Positions 55,544-64,000 of a stretch of 64,000 nt of DNA are shown here, piece after piece. The DNA comes from Acinetobacter harbinensis. Its GTDB lineage: Bacteria > Pseudomonadota > Gammaproteobacteria > Pseudomonadales > Moraxellaceae. The stretch spans positions 2,271,727-2,335,726 of the forward strand of contig NZ_JXBK01000001.1 of the NCBI RefSeq assembly GCF_000816495.1, given 5' to 3'. Each line of letters starts with the position of its first letter. Position 1 is the stretch's first letter. The notes under the pieces are model-generated. The model saw nothing but the letters and a program-made list of their open reading frames with translations, did not search any database and was not told the DNA's origin. A program made the translations under genes and the position numbers.

Positions 55544-56527
55544 TTAATCTTGTGCAGTGAGTTGTAAAAATTTCTGCTGATGGAGGCGCTGTTTTTGTTG
55601 GAATACGCTAAGAATGCTATGTAGTTGGTTTTCTGCGGCATCTATACCGGCTTGAATCGTGCTTTCACGGCCTTTAAGATCAAAAATATGCGCCTTTTCT
55701 CTTAAGTCCGGTTGAATCACAATATCGGCATGTTGAAGTTCTTGCTGCGCCAAATGGTTTTGCATAATATTGATATTCTGATTAAACAAGCCCCAGACAT
55801 TGCTGGTTTCAGTGTGTATCGGTTGCGCTAAAATATCCACGGCAATGATAATATCAGCCCCTAAATCTCGTGCCACATCTACCGGTACAGGACTGACCAA
55901 TCCGCCATCAACATACTCTGTCTCACCAATTTTTGTCGGTACAAACATACTGGGAATCGACACCGAGGCACGTACAGCTTGGCCGGTATTGCCATAATTA
56001 AACACCACTTTGTTGCCTTGGCCTAGTTCTGTTGCCACCACATACATCGGAATTTTAAGCTGTTGCAGCGGAATATTATTCACCAACTGATTAATATAGT
56101 TTTCAACTTTCTTACCATCTAAAATGCCTTTCATATCCAGTTTGATGTCACGCACATCATTCACTTTCATGTTCAGTGCAATATCGCGTAACTCATTTGC
56201 CGTTTTACCACTGGCATAAATAGAACCGACAATACTGCCCGCACTGGTACCCACAATAAAATCAGGATGGATACCTTGCTGCTCCAACACTTGAATCACG
56301 CCAATATGCGCATAACCGCGCGCGCCCCCACTGCCCAGCACCAAAGCCACAATCGGTCGATTGTGCTGCTGTGATAATTTTCTAAAATCAATATTATTTT
56401 TACGCACTTGAGCCACGACATTTAACGGTTCGGATAAACCCGCTGATCCTACGGTGACATTAGGTTGCGCCATGCTTTGACAACCCAACATATTAAAAAG
56501 CGTCAGACTCAGAACCAACCATTTCAT
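55544..56527 (-). CDS. Patatin-like phospholipase lipoprotein (RssA-like)
   Basis: A 327-residue serine lipase-fold protein. Lipobox LGC near residue 16 (LVLSLTLFNMLGCQS) suggests membrane anchoring after lipidation. Patatin motifs: oxyanion GSGGARGYAHIG, nucleophile GTSAGSIVG and catalytic Asp in YVDGGLVSPVP. ATG 56527 is used; ATG 56536 three codons upstream is equally possible. Predicted phospholipase/acyl hydrolase activity at the envelope. Confidence 0.9.
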   Translation of the reverse strand: MKWLVLSLTLFNMLGCQSMAQPNVTVGSAGLSEPLNVVAQVRKNNIDFRKLSQQHNRPIVALVLGSGGARGYAHIGVIQVLEQQGIHPDFIVGTSAGSIVGSIYASGKTANELRDIALNMKVNDVRDIKLDMKGILDGKKVENYINQLVNNIPLQQLKIPMYVVATELGQGNKVVFNYGNTGQAVRASVSIPSMFVPTKIGETEYVDGGLVSPVPVDVARDLGADIIIAVDILAQPIHTETSNVWGLFNQNINIMQNHLAQQELQHADIVIQPDLREKAHIFDLKGRESTIQAGIDAAENQLHSILSVFQQKQRLHQQKFLQLTAQD

Positions 56528-56536
56528 TTTAATCAT

Positions 56537-57005
56537 GTATCACCTAAAAATAAATCACGTGTACTGTAAGAGGTGGCTCTAGTGTAGAAACGATCAATTT
56601 TTAACACTGTAGTATTTGGTTAAGCGCGATAAATAAAATATAAGACAATTTTCAACCCATCAAACCTATTTATAGCAGTGTCTGACAGGCATGTAGGCAC
56701 TATTTCAAACATAGTCGCCGGTATTGATTGATCCATTGTTGTCGACCAACCCACTTAGCTCGTTATCCACAGATGAACAGCTCATCTCTATACTCAAATA
56801 CTGTCAAGCGTTTAAGACTATACAGCCAAACACAATATATATGACTGATTTTCAGCATAAGAGCGATAAAAAAAGCCCCAGTAAACTGAGACTTTTTTAT
56901 CGCAACCACAAGCGCATTATCAATGCTTTAGCAGAAATGCCGAACTCATTTACTTTAGATCAATCAAAATAAATCAGTTTTCTAATTTTCTCTATAAATT
57001 CAGTG
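56537..57005. other. Intergenic region between patatin-like gene and gltS
   Basis: Contains the promoter of the patatin-like gene and the gltS terminator. An 82-codon plus-strand frame at 56724-56972 overlaps the terminator and is unlikely to be a gene. Confidence 0.4.
56867..56898 (-). terminator. Intrinsic terminator after gltS
   Basis: On the minus strand GTCTCAGT pairs with ACTGGGGC (two G-U pairs) around TT, followed by seven T; the flanking A- and T-runs extend the stem to GCGAT/ATCGC (56863-56903). Confidence 0.75.
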
Positions 57006-58247
57006 CTATACAAAGAATTTTAGAATCATCTGAATAACTGTGGCGTTAATTAAATCGACAAAGAAAGCACCACATAATGGCACAATCAAGAACGCTTTAT
57101 GCGATGGACCATACATATTGGTAATGGCTTGCATATTGGCAACCGCAGTTGGTGTTGCGCCCATCCCAAAACCACAGTGTCCTGCTGCAAGTACTGCAGC
57201 ATCATAATCTTTACCCATCACACGGAAGGTCACAAATGCGGCATACAATGCCATGGTCAGGGTTTGTGCACCTAAAATAATCACCAATGGGCCAGCCAAA
57301 TCGGTCAACAACCAGAGCTTTAAGGACAATAATGCCATCGCCAAATAAAGTGACAATGATGCATTACCAAACACGTCAATTGCACGGTCAAAGATTTCTA
57401 CTTTAAAAATCCCTTCGAGGAAATTACGTAGAATTACGCCGCCTGCCAATGTCCAGACAAAGGTTGGCAGTTCAAACCATGTGCCTTTACTAAAGCCTGT
57501 CATAAATTCTGCAAATGCCAGACAAGCCGCAAACATCCCTAAAGTAGTAATGGCATTGTCAGCGGTAATTAAACGCACCTGATGCGGATATTCAAATTGA
57601 GTAAACTCAGTTGAATCAGTATCGGCATTGAGCGTGGAATCACGATCAGCAATTTGCTTATCGGTACGTGCTTGGCTAAGTTGATGACGATTAATCAGCA
57701 TCTTCGCCAAAGGACCACCAATAATACCGCCGATGATCAATCCAAAGGTGGCACTTGCCATACCCAAAGCCAATGCGCCCTGAATACCGTGTTGCACCTC
57801 TAAAATCTCACCCCAAGCACCGGCTGTACCATGACCACCGGTCAACGTAATTGAGCCAGCAATCAATCCAATGAGCGGATCAATACCCAATAAGGTTGCT
57901 AAACCAATCCCGACAAAATCTTGCACCACAATAAATGAGGCAACACAGACCAAGAAGATGATCAGTCCAATACCGCCTTCTCTTAACTTGGCAAAATTGG
58001 CACTTAAACCAATTGAGGCAAAGAAAATAAGCATAAAGCTGGTTTGTAATTCACTACTGGTCGAGACACTAAAGCCCCAAATGTTGTGTATAAACAGCGA
58101 CACAACAGCGGCAACCAGACCACCGGCAACCGGCTCAGGAATATTATAGCGCTTTAAAAAACCAATTCTATTGACAAGAAAACGTCCTAATAACAGGACG
58201 ATTACCGCTGCAATCAGCGTATAAAAGGCATTAAAAGTAAATTCCAT
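57006..58247 (-). CDS. gltS: Sodium/glutamate symporter
   Basis: A 413-residue inner-membrane carrier importing glutamate with Na+. It shows the GltS layout of two repeated five-helix halves with a central cytoplasmic loop (about 190-225). Typical segments are NIPEPVAGGLVAAVVSLF, GSITLTGGHGTAGAWGEILE (re-entrant loop 1) and HCGFGMGATPTAVANMQAI (loop 2). It stands alone with its own terminator. Confidence 0.95.
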   Translation of the reverse strand: MEFTFNAFYTLIAAVIVLLLGRFLVNRIGFLKRYNIPEPVAGGLVAAVVSLFIHNIWGFSVSTSSELQTSFMLIFFASIGLSANFAKLREGGIGLIIFLVCVASFIVVQDFVGIGLATLLGIDPLIGLIAGSITLTGGHGTAGAWGEILEVQHGIQGALALGMASATFGLIIGGIIGGPLAKMLINRHQLSQARTDKQIADRDSTLNADTDSTEFTQFEYPHQVRLITADNAITTLGMFAACLAFAEFMTGFSKGTWFELPTFVWTLAGGVILRNFLEGIFKVEIFDRAIDVFGNASLSLYLAMALLSLKLWLLTDLAGPLVIILGAQTLTMALYAAFVTFRVMGKDYDAAVLAAGHCGFGMGATPTAVANMQAITNMYGPSHKAFLIVPLCGAFFVDLINATVIQMILKFFV

Positions 58248-58827
58248 CTTTATTGTCCATAAAATAGTTGGATTCTTTTTGTTCTATAGCCTTAAACAGG
58301 AGATGACACTGTCATTCGATCATGTTGGGTTCTAGCCAAACATCAGAAAAGCTATACAACAAAAAGGCATAGAGAACAAAAATTCATTTCCATGAAACTA
58401 CAGGACAAAGAGAAATTTTTTATCTACATAAAAAATTCATAAGTGGAGACAATACAAGCGACTACGTTCTAGCAAAGCAACAAAAGTATATTTTGTTGAA
58501 TACCAACTAACCAACCAACTTGTGAGAGATTGTCTCATTTCAAGCTTTTAGTCCTGACGATATCGGTTTTGCAGGGTATGCAAGACCAGAGATATATCCG
58601 CGCTATGATGAAGACATCACAGTCAGCGATTTTCAAAAAGAGCATACATTATGCAGATTTGAGCATTAATGTCTTTAATTTTTTACAATTTTATTCAGCA
58701 GTATTCATGATAATTCCATACTGATCTAAATTTTATAAAAAAATAATTAAAAATAGATTTAAAGCGAAATACAAAAAGCAGAGATGATTGCTCATCTCTG
58801 CTGGATTGACTTTAAGTTTTACTTAAA
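58248..58827. other. Intergenic region between gltS and the porin gene
   Basis: About 580 bases with the gltS promoter region (AT-rich, no clear element chosen) and the porin terminator. A 64-codon plus-strand frame at 58530-58724 has no sign of being a gene. Confidence 0.4.
58774..58802 (-). terminator. Intrinsic terminator after the porin gene
   Basis: AGCAGAGATGA pairs perfectly with TCATCTCTGCT around a 4-base loop; on the minus strand it is followed by several T. Confidence 0.8.
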
Positions 58828-60108
58828 TTAGAAGCTATATTTTGCCATTAAACCGAAGCGGTTATCTTTATAGGAGTTGCCAGCAAAGGTATCGCGCTTA
58901 CCATTTACATATTCCACACCTAAATCAATTGGTGTAGCAGGACTATAAATAAAGTTGATCCATGCTTGTTGCACTTTTTCATTGGCTGCAGTATTTAAAC
59001 GAGCATAATCAGAACCATCATCGGCATACATGCCACCATAAGCCAGTGTCGAGCGGAACTGTGGCGAGAATTTGTACGTAGCACCTAGCTGTACCGCATT
59101 AAATTCATTTTGCTCAATATTCTTATTAACATCGACCACATAAGCCGTGTTACTACCATATAGATAGTTACTGTTACCGACCACATGCGAAACATCTGCC
59201 GATACTTTTAATGGCGACGATACTTGATAATTCATCCCTGCTGCAACACCCCAGCCGGTTTTATCATCTTTACCTGTTTCATCTTTATACTGTTCAATCA
59301 AAGCGCGAGCTGAAGCAGTGCCTTTACCGTCTGCAAAACCTTGAATAACTTTACCGGTTAAAACGGGTAAGCTATATTTCACAGTACTGGCTGTTGCTGT
59401 ACTGGCACCTCTTTCCATAGCCACCAGTAATTGCGTGGTTGGTGCAAGTTTATAATTATAACGAATCTGTGGAATACGCGTGGTACCGCCACCCATATTG
59501 GTGTTGAAATCGATCATCTCTGGCGCATGGCTAGACAAGAAATTTGATGTGGTTTGACCAAGTAACCAATTATTATAGGTGACATAGGCATGACGAATAC
59601 GTAAGCTTTCAGAAGCGCTGGCAAAATCAACCTCAACCTTACCACCGACTTTATCATCACCGACTGGTGTATCAAAATCTAAACCAAAACGCGTGATTTT
59701 TGCGGTCGCACGAAGTTTGTCACTGGCTTCTTCTGTACTGGTATGCACCGAGTTAAAGTCGTTATCTGCACCTTTAACAATATAGTTGGCATCACCACGA
59801 ATAAAACCATACAACTTCACATTGGCGCCTGCTTTGGTTTTAAATGCAGTTAAAGAGGCGTCAGATTTAGCCACAGGTGCAGCAGCAAGTTGTACTGGCT
59901 GTGCTTTAACTTGTTCAATTTGAGTTTGTTGCTGTTGTTGCACTTGATGTTGCTGTTGAATTAAGGTTTTTAATGACTCAACTTCTTGGCGCAACTGTTG
60001 AATTTGCTGTTGTTCACTTTGTGCTGCGTGTGCGCTACTGGCCATAATAGCAGTGACGGCGACGGCCAAAGTCTTTGCCATAAAGGTAGTATTGATTGAT
60101 TGACCCAT
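58828..60108 (-). CDS. DcaP-like trimeric outer-membrane porin
   Basis: A 426-residue porin. Signal peptide of about 29 residues (AKTLAVAVTAIMASSAHA), then a Gln-rich coiled coil (about 33-70, LRQEVESLKTLIQQQ) that would trimerise in the periplasm, then a 16-stranded barrel ending in YSF with Phe at the C-terminus. Layout and segments such as VKLYGFIRGDANYIVKG and KITRFGLDFDTPVG match DcaP-family porins of Acinetobacter, which take up dicarboxylates and other anions. ATG 60108 is preferred because GGAG lies 6 bases before it; 60114 abuts it. Confidence 0.88.
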   Translation of the reverse strand: MGQSINTTFMAKTLAVAVTAIMASSAHAAQSEQQQIQQLRQEVESLKTLIQQQHQVQQQQQTQIEQVKAQPVQLAAAPVAKSDASLTAFKTKAGANVKLYGFIRGDANYIVKGADNDFNSVHTSTEEASDKLRATAKITRFGLDFDTPVGDDKVGGKVEVDFASASESLRIRHAYVTYNNWLLGQTTSNFLSSHAPEMIDFNTNMGGGTTRIPQIRYNYKLAPTTQLLVAMERGASTATASTVKYSLPVLTGKVIQGFADGKGTASARALIEQYKDETGKDDKTGWGVAAGMNYQVSSPLKVSADVSHVVGNSNYLYGSNTAYVVDVNKNIEQNEFNAVQLGATYKFSPQFRSTLAYGGMYADDGSDYARLNTAANEKVQQAWINFIYSPATPIDLGVEYVNGKRDTFAGNSYKDNRFGLMAKYSF

Positions 60109-60821
60109 TTTCATCTCCAAAATTTTAATTATCTTGCATCCGTGCCTGTATGCTTTTAACCCAAAGTGCAGGGCTTAAAAAGCAGCAGTACATTTTTTTA
60201 ACCCACTAAAAAAACATCGCACTTTATGCTGTGTTTTAGGCTCATCATGAAACCTAAACAAATAAAAAAACTACATAAGTAACACAATGTGTAAGTTATA
60301 CGCACTCAATTTAACAAGTTCTGAAGTTTATTAAAATCAGTTTTGCCGCACACTTATTTAAAATTGATCTGTTTTATAGATAAAGGCCGTAAAAGCCTAA
60401 TATATTTATACAGTTAGACATCTGTTAATAAAACTTTGAACTGATTTTATTAGACTATTGTATATAGAAAATTTACGCCAAAAACTTCATTTCAAAAGGA
60501 TTTTTATAAAAATCATGGTGGGTTATTGACTAAAAAACATGTTCACTTAAAACGCATAAGAATCATTTTTTAAATATAAGCTGTATCGCTATCGCTTATG
60601 AAAATCCTGACATGCGCATGCTTTTGTCTAGTTCATCAATCGCCAGCGCCAAAGGCTATTTGTTGATAAGACAAAAGAACAGCCACCGAATAGATGTGGC
60701 TGCGAGCGTATAAATGATTTAAAACTCCAAAAATCATATCCCACCTTTAAGCAAATTTTAGCTTCAAGATCAACAATGCAAGCGCGATTTTAATCGTCTG
60801 TTTGATGTTAGCAATCATTCG
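60109..60821. other. Long intergenic region between porin and MFS genes
   Basis: About 710 bases with the porin promoter and leader. CAGCCAC (60680) and GTGGCTG (60702) form a hairpin that on the minus strand is followed by a T-rich stretch, a possible terminator for the efflux gene. No gene was recognised on either strand. Confidence 0.4.
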
Positions 60822-62033
60822 TTACTGGCGTTCAAGAGTGCGCAGTTGGCTCAATTTCCAAATAGACAGCAGCATAATACCCACAAATATCAACATCACG
60901 ATGGCCATATTGGCCAGCGCACTCCACAGCAAAAAGTTCAACATCACTCCTGCCAGTAAGCCACAAGCAAACTGCATACTGCCCATCACCGCACTGGCTG
61001 TACCTGCACGTTCACCTTGCTCTGCCATTGCCAATGCCATGGCATTTGGACCCGTAAAACCAATCCCTGAAATAGCCAGAAACATACCGATTAAAACAAT
61101 CCATAATGCAACATTGCTCAATAAGCTTGCGCTGAGCAAAACCATTACCCCAAGCAGTTGCAATACAGCGCCTATTTTTAAACGCTGCAAGACTGAAAAG
61201 GTCCGTCCTAATTTCTTATTGATGCTCGACAACAGCATAATACCCAACGCATTTAAACCAAATGCATAGGCAAACTGCTGCTGATTCAGCCCATAATCAT
61301 CCATTAAAATACTGGCTGATGAGCTGATATAGCAAAATAAAATACCACCGGAAAAACAACCGGCCAACATCGGCCATCTAAAACTTTTTTGTTTAAAAAT
61401 TGCGCCATATAAGTTCAGCACTTGTTTAATGTTTAAATTTAATCGGCGCTCTACTGGCAAGGTTTCTTGAAAGAAAAAATGCACACAGATTAAACAGATC
61501 AACCCAATGGCGCTTAAAAACACAAACACCGCAGGCCATGAAAAATATAGCAACACCAAAGCACCTAAACTGGGGGCAATAATTGGGGCAATGCCCATCA
61601 CAATCATCATACTGGCAAAGGCTTGAGCCGAGCTTTGTAAATCTAAGCGATCACGAATCGCAGCGCGTGCAATCACCACACCGACACAGCCGCCAAGCGC
61701 CTGCAAAATACGTGCAGCAATCAGACTCCACTCACTGTTGGCAAAGGTACATAATATGCTGGCGCAAATATAAAGTAGTAAGCCAAAATATAAGGGGGTC
61801 TTACGACCAATACGATCACTCAGTGGTCCATAAATCAGTTGCCCTAAAGCCAAACCTAGAAAATAAGCCGGTAATGTATTGGCCACTCTTTGCGTGGTTA
61901 TACCAAAATCATTGGCCATTTGTGGCAGTGCCGGCAGATACATATCAATAGACAATGGCCCTAAAGACGTCAGCAGCGCCAGTAGCATAATCCATGTCGT
62001 GGCGTAGGATTGAGTCGGTTTTGATACAGACAT
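60822..62033 (-). CDS. Bcr/CflA family multidrug efflux MFS transporter
   Basis: A 403-residue drug:H+ antiporter with 12 hydrophobic segments. SLGPLSIDMYLPALPQMANDF at helix 1 is the Bcr/CflA hallmark; motif A follows helix 2 as GPLSDRIGRKTPL and helix 4 has ARILQALGGCVGVVIARA. The substrates are unknown; E. coli Bcr exports bicyclomycin and dipeptides. ATG 62033 (MSVSKP) is used; ATG 62039 is also possible and neither has a ribosome-binding site. It is divergent from the FUSC gene. Confidence 0.92.
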   Translation of the reverse strand: MSVSKPTQSYATTWIMLLALLTSLGPLSIDMYLPALPQMANDFGITTQRVANTLPAYFLGLALGQLIYGPLSDRIGRKTPLYFGLLLYICASILCTFANSEWSLIAARILQALGGCVGVVIARAAIRDRLDLQSSAQAFASMMIVMGIAPIIAPSLGALVLLYFSWPAVFVFLSAIGLICLICVHFFFQETLPVERRLNLNIKQVLNLYGAIFKQKSFRWPMLAGCFSGGILFCYISSSASILMDDYGLNQQQFAYAFGLNALGIMLLSSINKKLGRTFSVLQRLKIGAVLQLLGVMVLLSASLLSNVALWIVLIGMFLAISGIGFTGPNAMALAMAEQGERAGTASAVMGSMQFACGLLAGVMLNFLLWSALANMAIVMLIFVGIMLLSIWKLSQLRTLERQ

Positions 62034-62169
62034 AATCATATTTATTTTTTAAATGGCCAGATTAAAGACAAGCTTACACTGTACATAGTATGATTTCTTC
62101 ATCTGGAAAGTGAAAAATCACACAATTTAATTTCAGGCTACACAGCTCATTTTGTGTAAAGGACCTCAT

Positions 62170-64000
62170 TTGAAACCTTGGCTTACGCGTCTGCAACAAG
62201 CGACCTACAACACCACCTTTATGTACAACATGCGCATGATTATTGCGTTTGCAGGAACGGCTTTTGTGCCTTACTTTATGGGCTACCAGTTGGCCACGAT
62301 TCCGCTAACTTTAGGTATGGTTGCAGCCGGCTTAAGTGATATTGATGATCGTTTTTCAGTGCGTATCGTGAATTTAATTTATACCTATATTGGGTTTTTC
62401 ATTACCGCAGTCTCGATTTATTTGCTCTTTCCCTATCCTGTGTTATTTGCTTTTGGCTTAATTATCTCTTGTATTGGTTTAATTTTATTAGGCTCGTTAG
62501 GACGGCGCTATGCCACCATCTCTTATGGCTGTTTGGTCATTTCCGTTTATTCGATGTTAGGCGTGGGCTTATTTGAACACTGGTATACACAAGCTTTATT
62601 GTTGGTGATTGGGGCGGCGTGGTATGGACTGCTTTCCACCGTTAGTTTCTTGTTGTTTCCCGTGCGCCAAGTACAAGACAAATTAGCGCAGTGTTATTCA
62701 TCTTTAGGCGACTTTTTATTCGCCAAATCGAATCTGTTCGATGTTGATATGACGCCCAAAAGTTATCAAGACAGCATGATTGAACTGTCACTGGAAAATG
62801 GCAAACTGGTCGGTATTTTTAATGAAATGAAAACTGCCCTGTTGACGCGTTTAAAAGGGGATCGCGGGCAAAAAGATACACGGCGCAGCCTACAATACTA
62901 TTTTGTGGCACAAGATATTCATGAACGCGCTGACTCTGCGCATATTGACTATCAGAAGTTGGCCAAAATCTTCCAACACAGTGATATTTTATTTCGCTTT
63001 CAGCGTATCTTGTCTATTCAGGCCAAAGCCTGCAAAGATTTAAGCAACAGTATTTTGCACCGAGAAACCTACCAACATAATCCCCGCTTTAAACACACCT
63101 TTGCCAATTTAAAATTGTCCTTAGAAAAATTACGCAGTGAACAACACTATGATCCTATCTGGATTAATGCCCTGTTTGCGCTGTATCAAAATTTAAAAGC
63201 CATTGATGCGCAGCTACGCAACGTGGAAACAGAGCGCCATATTAAATTTGATAAAAGCAAACAAATTGAAAACCAACTCAAAGATGACGACCTTAAAGGT
63301 TGGCAAGACATGTGGATTCGGGTGAAGCAACATTTAACCCCTGAATCGGTGCTGTTTAGACATGCCATTCGTGTATCCGTGGTTTTATTGATTGGCTATA
63401 TTTTTGTGCAAGTCACCCAAATTGAGTATGGCTATTGGATTTTATTGACGGCACTCTTTGTCAGCCAACCCAATTTTAATGCCACCAAGCGACGCTTACG
63501 TCTGCGTATTGTCGGCACCTTAATGGGTATTGTTTTAGGTTATGCTATTTTATACTTCGTGCCTTCGATTGAAGGGCAATTGTTGCTGCTGATTTTAAGT
63601 GGCGTCCTATTTTTTGATTTGCGCAGTAAACAATACGCACAAGCCACCGCATTTATCACCATTCTGGCGCTGATTAACTTTAACTTAGATGGTATGGGTT
63701 TTGATGCAGCGCTACCGCGTATGCTGAATACGCTGATTGGCTGTGCGCTGGCATGGTTTGGGGTGAGTTTTATTTTCCCCGATTGGAAGTTCCGTCGTCT
63801 ATCCCGCAGTATCGAACGCGCATTGACAGCGCAGTGTAATTATTTGGCCGAAGTGACTGAGCAATATAAACATGGCCGTAACAATGGATTGAAATATCGC
63901 GTGGTGCGCCGCGCTGCGCATAACAATGATGCAGATTTGGCCTCTCTTATTTCAACCTTGGCCACTGAACCCGATTTTGATCCGACCCAAAAAATCTTGG
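62170..64000 (+). CDS. YccS/YhfK-family FUSC membrane protein (cut by window edge)
   Basis: The first 610 codons of a gene continuing past base 64000. It starts at TTG 62170 with AGGA 6 bases upstream (MKPWLTRLQQATYNTTFMYN). Two blocks of about six helices each (roughly residues 20-165 and 395-530) are separated by a helical cytoplasmic region (about 170-390); the second block is the FUSC domain (ILLTALFVSQPNFNATKRRLRLRIVGTLMG). This layout is the YccS/YhfK family, related to aromatic-acid and fusaric acid exporters. Its substrate is unknown. Confidence 0.88.
   Translation, partial: MKPWLTRLQQATYNTTFMYNMRMIIAFAGTAFVPYFMGYQLATIPLTLGMVAAGLSDIDDRFSVRIVNLIYTYIGFFITAVSIYLLFPYPVLFAFGLIISCIGLILLGSLGRRYATISYGCLVISVYSMLGVGLFEHWYTQALLLVIGAAWYGLLSTVSFLLFPVRQVQDKLAQCYSSLGDFLFAKSNLFDVDMTPKSYQDSMIELSLENGKLVGIFNEMKTALLTRLKGDRGQKDTRRSLQYYFVAQDIHERADSAHIDYQKLAKIFQHSDILFRFQRILSIQAKACKDLSNSILHRETYQHNPRFKHTFANLKLSLEKLRSEQHYDPIWINALFALYQNLKAIDAQLRNVETERHIKFDKSKQIENQLKDDDLKGWQDMWIRVKQHLTPESVLFRHAIRVSVVLLIGYIFVQVTQIEYGYWILLTALFVSQPNFNATKRRLRLRIVGTLMGIVLGYAILYFVPSIEGQLLLLILSGVLFFDLRSKQYAQATAFITILALINFNLDGMGFDAALPRMLNTLIGCALAWFGVSFIFPDWKFRRLSRSIERALTAQCNYLAEVTEQYKHGRNNGLKYRVVRRAAHNNDADLASLISTLATEPDFDPTQKIL

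Noticed and set aside
56724..56972. 82-codon plus-strand open frame upstream of gltS end
   Set aside because: Runs straight through the gltS terminator hairpin, lacks a ribosome-binding site and has no recognised domain.
58530..58724. 64-codon plus-strand open frame
   Set aside because: AT-rich gap, no ribosome-binding site, no protein-like features.
60802..61269. 155-codon plus-strand open frame
   Set aside because: It is fully antisense to the MFS efflux gene and its Ser/Ile/Pro-rich translation resembles no protein; a shadow frame.
61583..61951. 122-codon plus-strand open frame
   Set aside because: Antisense to the MFS gene; no domain or ribosome-binding site.
1..64000. CRISPR array, prophage, insertion sequence or defence island
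   Set aside because: No spaced direct repeats, transposase, integrase, recombinase or known defence genes are seen; the gene content is housekeeping throughout.

Overview
The window looks like a core-genome segment of an Acinetobacter-type gammaproteobacterium (Moraxellaceae). The DNA is moderately AT-rich. Several linkages are typical of this genus: rubA-rubB-estB-oxyR facing ppk-mtgA, a DcaP-type porin, carA-carB followed by greA, a DUF808 gene next to trpS, and a probable Aar small RNA downstream of trpS. I see no insertion sequence, prophage, integrase, CRISPR array, rRNA or tRNA. The species cannot be fixed from the sequence alone.

Layout. 1-8 kb: start of rlmE, divergent from yhbY and a DOMON-like gene; a coiled-coil protein; carA and carB behind a leader that looks like a transcription attenuator; greA; a small membrane gene and a CatB-like acetyltransferase. 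8-15 kb: universal stress protein, alkyltransferase-like protein, NhaP-type antiporter, a small membrane-anchored protein, a zinc metallopeptidase, DUF808, trpS. 15-20 kb: Aar-like sRNA, a Wzi-like outer-membrane protein, lysS, a YqiA-like hydrolase, apt. 20-27 kb: alkane-oxidation electron transfer (rubredoxin, rubredoxin reductase) with esterase and OxyR, facing polyphosphate kinase and MtgA. 27-36 kb: two rhomboid proteases, a YbbA/YbbP-like ABC pair divergent from TesA, carbonic anhydrase, an exported alpha/beta hydrolase with a helical partner, NfuA. 36-44 kb: an unrecognised Rossmann-like protein, Pit phosphate transporter, cobalamin-dependent MetH. 44-54 kb: a hairpin-rich intergenic element, peptide deformylase, DedA, DUF2505, PnuC, an enoyl-CoA hydratase-family protein, a 7TMR-DISM diguanylate cyclase, FKBP, MgtC, YaeQ, a COG0523 GTPase. 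54-64 kb: a small exported protein, acyl-CoA thioesterase, patatin-like lipoprotein, GltS, DcaP-like porin, Bcr/CflA efflux pump, and the start of a YccS/YhfK (FUSC) membrane protein that runs off the window.

Most genes are housekeeping genes, and many are separated by clear intrinsic terminators, several shared by convergent genes. The less ordinary material is mainly non-coding: the carAB leader (a terminator hairpin nested in a larger stem and overlapped by a Phe-rich leader ORF); a three-hairpin element at 43954-44052 whose first two hairpins carry identical CA-GGGA-TG caps resembling CsrA/RsmA sites; the Aar-like RNA; terminator-like hairpins inside the rub operon; and a perfect 29-bp tandem duplication near 55.35 kb. 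None of these could be checked against databases here.
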